A stretch of 6,481 nt of DNA from Verrucomicrobiota bacterium (lineage in GTDB: Bacteria > Verrucomicrobiota > Kiritimatiellia > Kiritimatiellales > Tichowtungiaceae). The translations under genes and the position numbers were made by a program. The notes below the pieces were generated by a model that saw only the letters and a list, made by a program, of their open reading frames with translations, was not told where the DNA came from and did no database searches. Below, piece after piece: positions 5,233-6,481 of the stretch (positions within the stretch are counted from its first letter, which is position 1; each line of letters opens with the position of its first letter). The stretch spans positions 1 through 6,481 of the forward strand of contig JADYZA010000200.1 of the NCBI GenBank assembly GCA_020853375.1, read 5' to 3'.

Positions 5233-5309
5233 GGCGGAGTAGCTCAGTTGGTTAGAGCACGGGAATCATAATCCTGGTGTCGGGGGTTCAATTCCCTCCT
5301 CCGCTACCA
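5233..5309 (+). tRNA. tRNA with anticodon CAT, probably elongator tRNA-Met
   Basis: 77-nt cloverleaf with encoded CCA (5307-5309). The acceptor stem GGCGGAG pairs with CTCCGCT with a G1-U72 wobble and discriminator A73. The D stem is GCTC with GAGC. The anticodon stem CGGGA with TCCTG encloses loop ATCATAA (anticodon 5267-5269). The T stem GGGGG with CCCTC encloses TTCAATT. C11-G24 and only two consecutive G-C pairs at the base of the anticodon stem argue against initiator tRNA. The whole resembles Gram-positive elongator Met tRNAs that also begin GGCGG and end CCGCTACCA, from memory. An Ile tRNA whose C34 is changed to lysidine cannot be wholly excluded by eye. Confidence 0.93.
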
Positions 5310-5349
5310 CCTTCATCAAGCAGTCCGCAGGCTGTGTTTGGATCAAAAA

Positions 5350-6273
5350 ATGAAGATACTTGTCATCGGAGGAAGCGGGCACGTCAGCGGCGCTGTGGTT
5401 AGAGCCGCTTTGAGTAAACAATTTCAGGTCTGGACCGTCACGCGCGGCAACCGGACGTTAAATCCGCAGGCGGTGAATCTCATTGTCGACCGTCACGACT
5501 GGGATCAATTCAAGCAAACGATCGAGCAGCAGAAAACCGTCTGGGACCTGGTCGTTGACTGCATCTGCTATGAACCCGAAACCATGCGGCACAATATCGA
5601 ATTATTCCGCGGACGGGCCAAACAGTTTGTTTTCATTTCCACCGATTTTGTTTATGCGCCCGAAGCGCGCCTCTTTCCGCAGCCTGAGGTCGGCGACTAT
5701 GTGACCGGCGGCGAAGGTTCCTCGGATTACGGACGGAAAAAACGCGAATGTGAACTGGAGCTCATCAACGGCGACATCGGTGACATGCGCTGGACCATAC
5801 TTCGGCCGTGCCATATCTACGGTCCGCCGTCGCAACTCGGTTGTCTTCCAACGCATGGACGCGATCCGGAGTTGATCAGGAAAATCTGCGCGGGTGAACC
5901 GCTGAAACTGGTCGGTGGCGGACATTTTCTGCAACAGCCGATCTTCGTTGATGATTTGGCAAAAACGATCGTCAGCGTCGCCGGAAACGCACGAGCCGGA
6001 AAAGAAACGTTTAATACCGCCGGGCCCGACATCATTGAATCGTGGCAGTATTACAGGATCATTGCCGACGTCCTCGGCGTTAAAACGCTGACCATCGAAG
6101 AAATCTCCGTAACGGATTTTTTGAAAGCAACACCCGGCGCCCGGCCGTTTATGTGTCATCGCATTTACGATCTCAGCAAGCTGAGAGACGCCGGACTGAG
6201 CGTCCCCTCAACGTCCATATCGGATGGATTGCGCCTTCACGTTAACGCCCTGCTGAACCCAGCAGGGTGCTAA
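5350..6273 (+). CDS. NAD-dependent epimerase/dehydratase family protein (extended SDR)
   Basis: 307-residue Rossmann-fold protein of the extended short-chain dehydrogenase/reductase type. The N-terminal strand and dinucleotide loop MKILVIGGSGHVSG (1-14) give GGSGHVSG, a variant of GxxGxxG. The active site shows S97-T98 in FVFISTDFVYAPE (93-105) and the Y127xxxK131 dyad in DYGRKK. The substrate-side motif LRPCHIYGPP (151-160) and QQPIFVDDLAKTI (195-207) are typical of sugar-nucleotide epimerase-like SDRs, including the chloroplast CSP41/isoflavone-reductase-like groups. The substrate cannot be named. No signal peptide; probably cytoplasmic. The ATG at 5350 directly precedes the Rossmann strand; an in-frame TTG at 5338 is the alternative. 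It starts 40 bp after the tRNA with no clear terminator between, so the two might share a transcript. Its stop overlaps the convergent CARDB-like gene. Confidence 0.88.
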   Translation: MKILVIGGSGHVSGAVVRAALSKQFQVWTVTRGNRTLNPQAVNLIVDRHDWDQFKQTIEQQKTVWDLVVDCICYEPETMRHNIELFRGRAKQFVFISTDFVYAPEARLFPQPEVGDYVTGGEGSSDYGRKKRECELELINGDIGDMRWTILRPCHIYGPPSQLGCLPTHGRDPELIRKICAGEPLKLVGGGHFLQQPIFVDDLAKTIVSVAGNARAGKETFNTAGPDIIESWQYYRIIADVLGVKTLTIEEISVTDFLKATPGARPFMCHRIYDLSKLRDAGLSVPSTSISDGLRLHVNALLNPAGC

Positions 6274-6274
6274 C
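6241..6274. other. Near-perfect hairpin at the convergent stop codons
   Basis: CCCTGCTG (6248-6255) pairs perfectly with CAGCAGGG (6260-6267) around loop AACC. Outer pairs GTTA (6241-6244) with TAAC (6271-6274) extend the stem with one mismatch (A6245/C6270) and a G-T wobble. It spans the end of the SDR gene and both stop codons. There is no T tract on either side, so it may be a message-end stabiliser or a Rho-independent signal of weak type. It is unrelated in sequence to the REPs. Confidence 0.6.
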
Positions 6275-6481
6275 GGGAAAAGATCGAGAAGATCAACCGG
6301 TTTGGAGACGAGTCCGGAGTTACGATTGTAAAGTTACTCGACACGGAATTTCCTGAAGCCGATTCGTCGGTTTCAGCAATCTGACTGCCAGCATCCACCA
6401 CAATTTTCACCACATGGGCTCCGCCAGTCATTTTTGCCGCAGGAATCGTGTAGGTCAGCGTTGTCGATCCGAACGATTCGA
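6270..6481 (-). CDS. C-terminal fragment of a CARDB-like extracellular protein (partial at the window edge)
   Basis: Reading the minus strand from 6479 gives 69 residues ending in TAG at 6270-6272, with the N-terminal part beyond the window. The segment TLTYTIPAAKMTGGAHVVKI (7-26), then VVDAGSQIAETDES (27-40) and NSVSSNFTIV (44-53), fits the last two to three strands of an immunoglobulin-like CARDB domain (cell-adhesion-related domain of bacteria), with its usual VD...I.E.DE..N pattern. Such domains are repeated in secreted or surface proteins. A short tail of about 16 residues follows, ending RLIFSIFSR, with no recognisable sorting signal. It converges with the SDR gene, overlapping its stop by 4 bp. 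Domain assignment is by pattern only. Confidence 0.7.
   Translation of the reverse strand, partial: ESFGSTTLTYTIPAAKMTGGAHVVKIVVDAGSQIAETDESASGNSVSSNFTIVTPDSSPNRLIFSIFSR

Noticed and set aside
4588..5271. 227-codon + strand open frame opposite rsmE that runs into the tRNA
   Set aside because: It overlaps a complete rsmE and part of a clear cloverleaf, and its composition looks like reverse-complement noise.
5233..5309. Initiator tRNA-fMet
   Set aside because: It has C11-G24 and an A31-U39 pair in the anticodon stem, and a G1-U72 wobble rather than the unpaired 1-72 end and three G-C pairs of initiators.
5310..5349. Terminator between the tRNA and SDR genes
   Set aside because: The only fold is a weak bulged stem around CAG and CTG with no proper T tract.
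5602..6159. 185-codon minus-strand open frame within the SDR gene
   Set aside because: It is entirely antisense to a protein with a Rossmann loop, YxxxK dyad and conserved order of motifs.

Overview
The window is a gene-dense stretch of bacterial chromosome, about 55% G+C by eye. It holds eight protein genes (one cut by the right edge), one tRNA gene and a family of short palindromic repeats. The signal-peptide alkaline phosphatase, the housekeeping set mnmE, rsmE and pgpA, and the CARDB-like adhesion fragment suggest a free-living or host-associated Gram-negative bacterium. Several starts lack a clear Shine-Dalgarno sequence. A member of the Verrucomicrobiota/Kiritimatiellota/Lentisphaerota group is my best guess, but it is only an impression and no marker in the window fixes it.

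Left part (1-1520): a YchJ-like SEC-C protein on the + strand converges on a minus-strand series that reads, in transcription order, mnmE, a REP-associated tyrosine transposase (RAYT) and a small zincin-type metalloprotease. The gaps between these genes hold seven 25-bp REP elements. Each has a conserved ATGTAG foot (ATGTAA in one), a two-base linker and a 7-bp stem with a 3-base loop. Three elements are on the + strand and four on the - strand, and stem subtype matches orientation exactly. The RAYT gene with its flanking inverted REPs is a classic REPtron arrangement and is the most interesting system here.

Middle (1521-3976): mnmE, the tRNA wobble-uridine modification GTPase, is complete but carries a 7-bp tandem repeat in its G domain. 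The repeat encodes ten residues between the G4 and G5 motifs. A secreted alkaline phosphatase is transcribed divergently from a 50-bp gap.

Right part (3954-6481): rsmE (16S rRNA m3U1498 methyltransferase) and pgpA (phosphatidylglycerophosphatase A) form a minus-strand pair overlapping by 11 bp. The pgpA end overlaps the convergent phosphatase gene by 23 bp. A tRNA with anticodon CAT, probably elongator Met, lies divergent from rsmE and is followed by an extended-SDR NAD-binding protein. The last 210 bases on the minus strand encode the C-terminus of a CARDB-like extracellular protein whose stop overlaps the SDR stop.

Together mnmE, rsmE and the tRNA belong to translation, and pgpA to phospholipid synthesis. 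No stretch longer than 300 bases lacks a gene. The non-coding gaps are 399-529, 893-955, 1424-1520, 2886-2935, 5161-5232 and 5310-5349.
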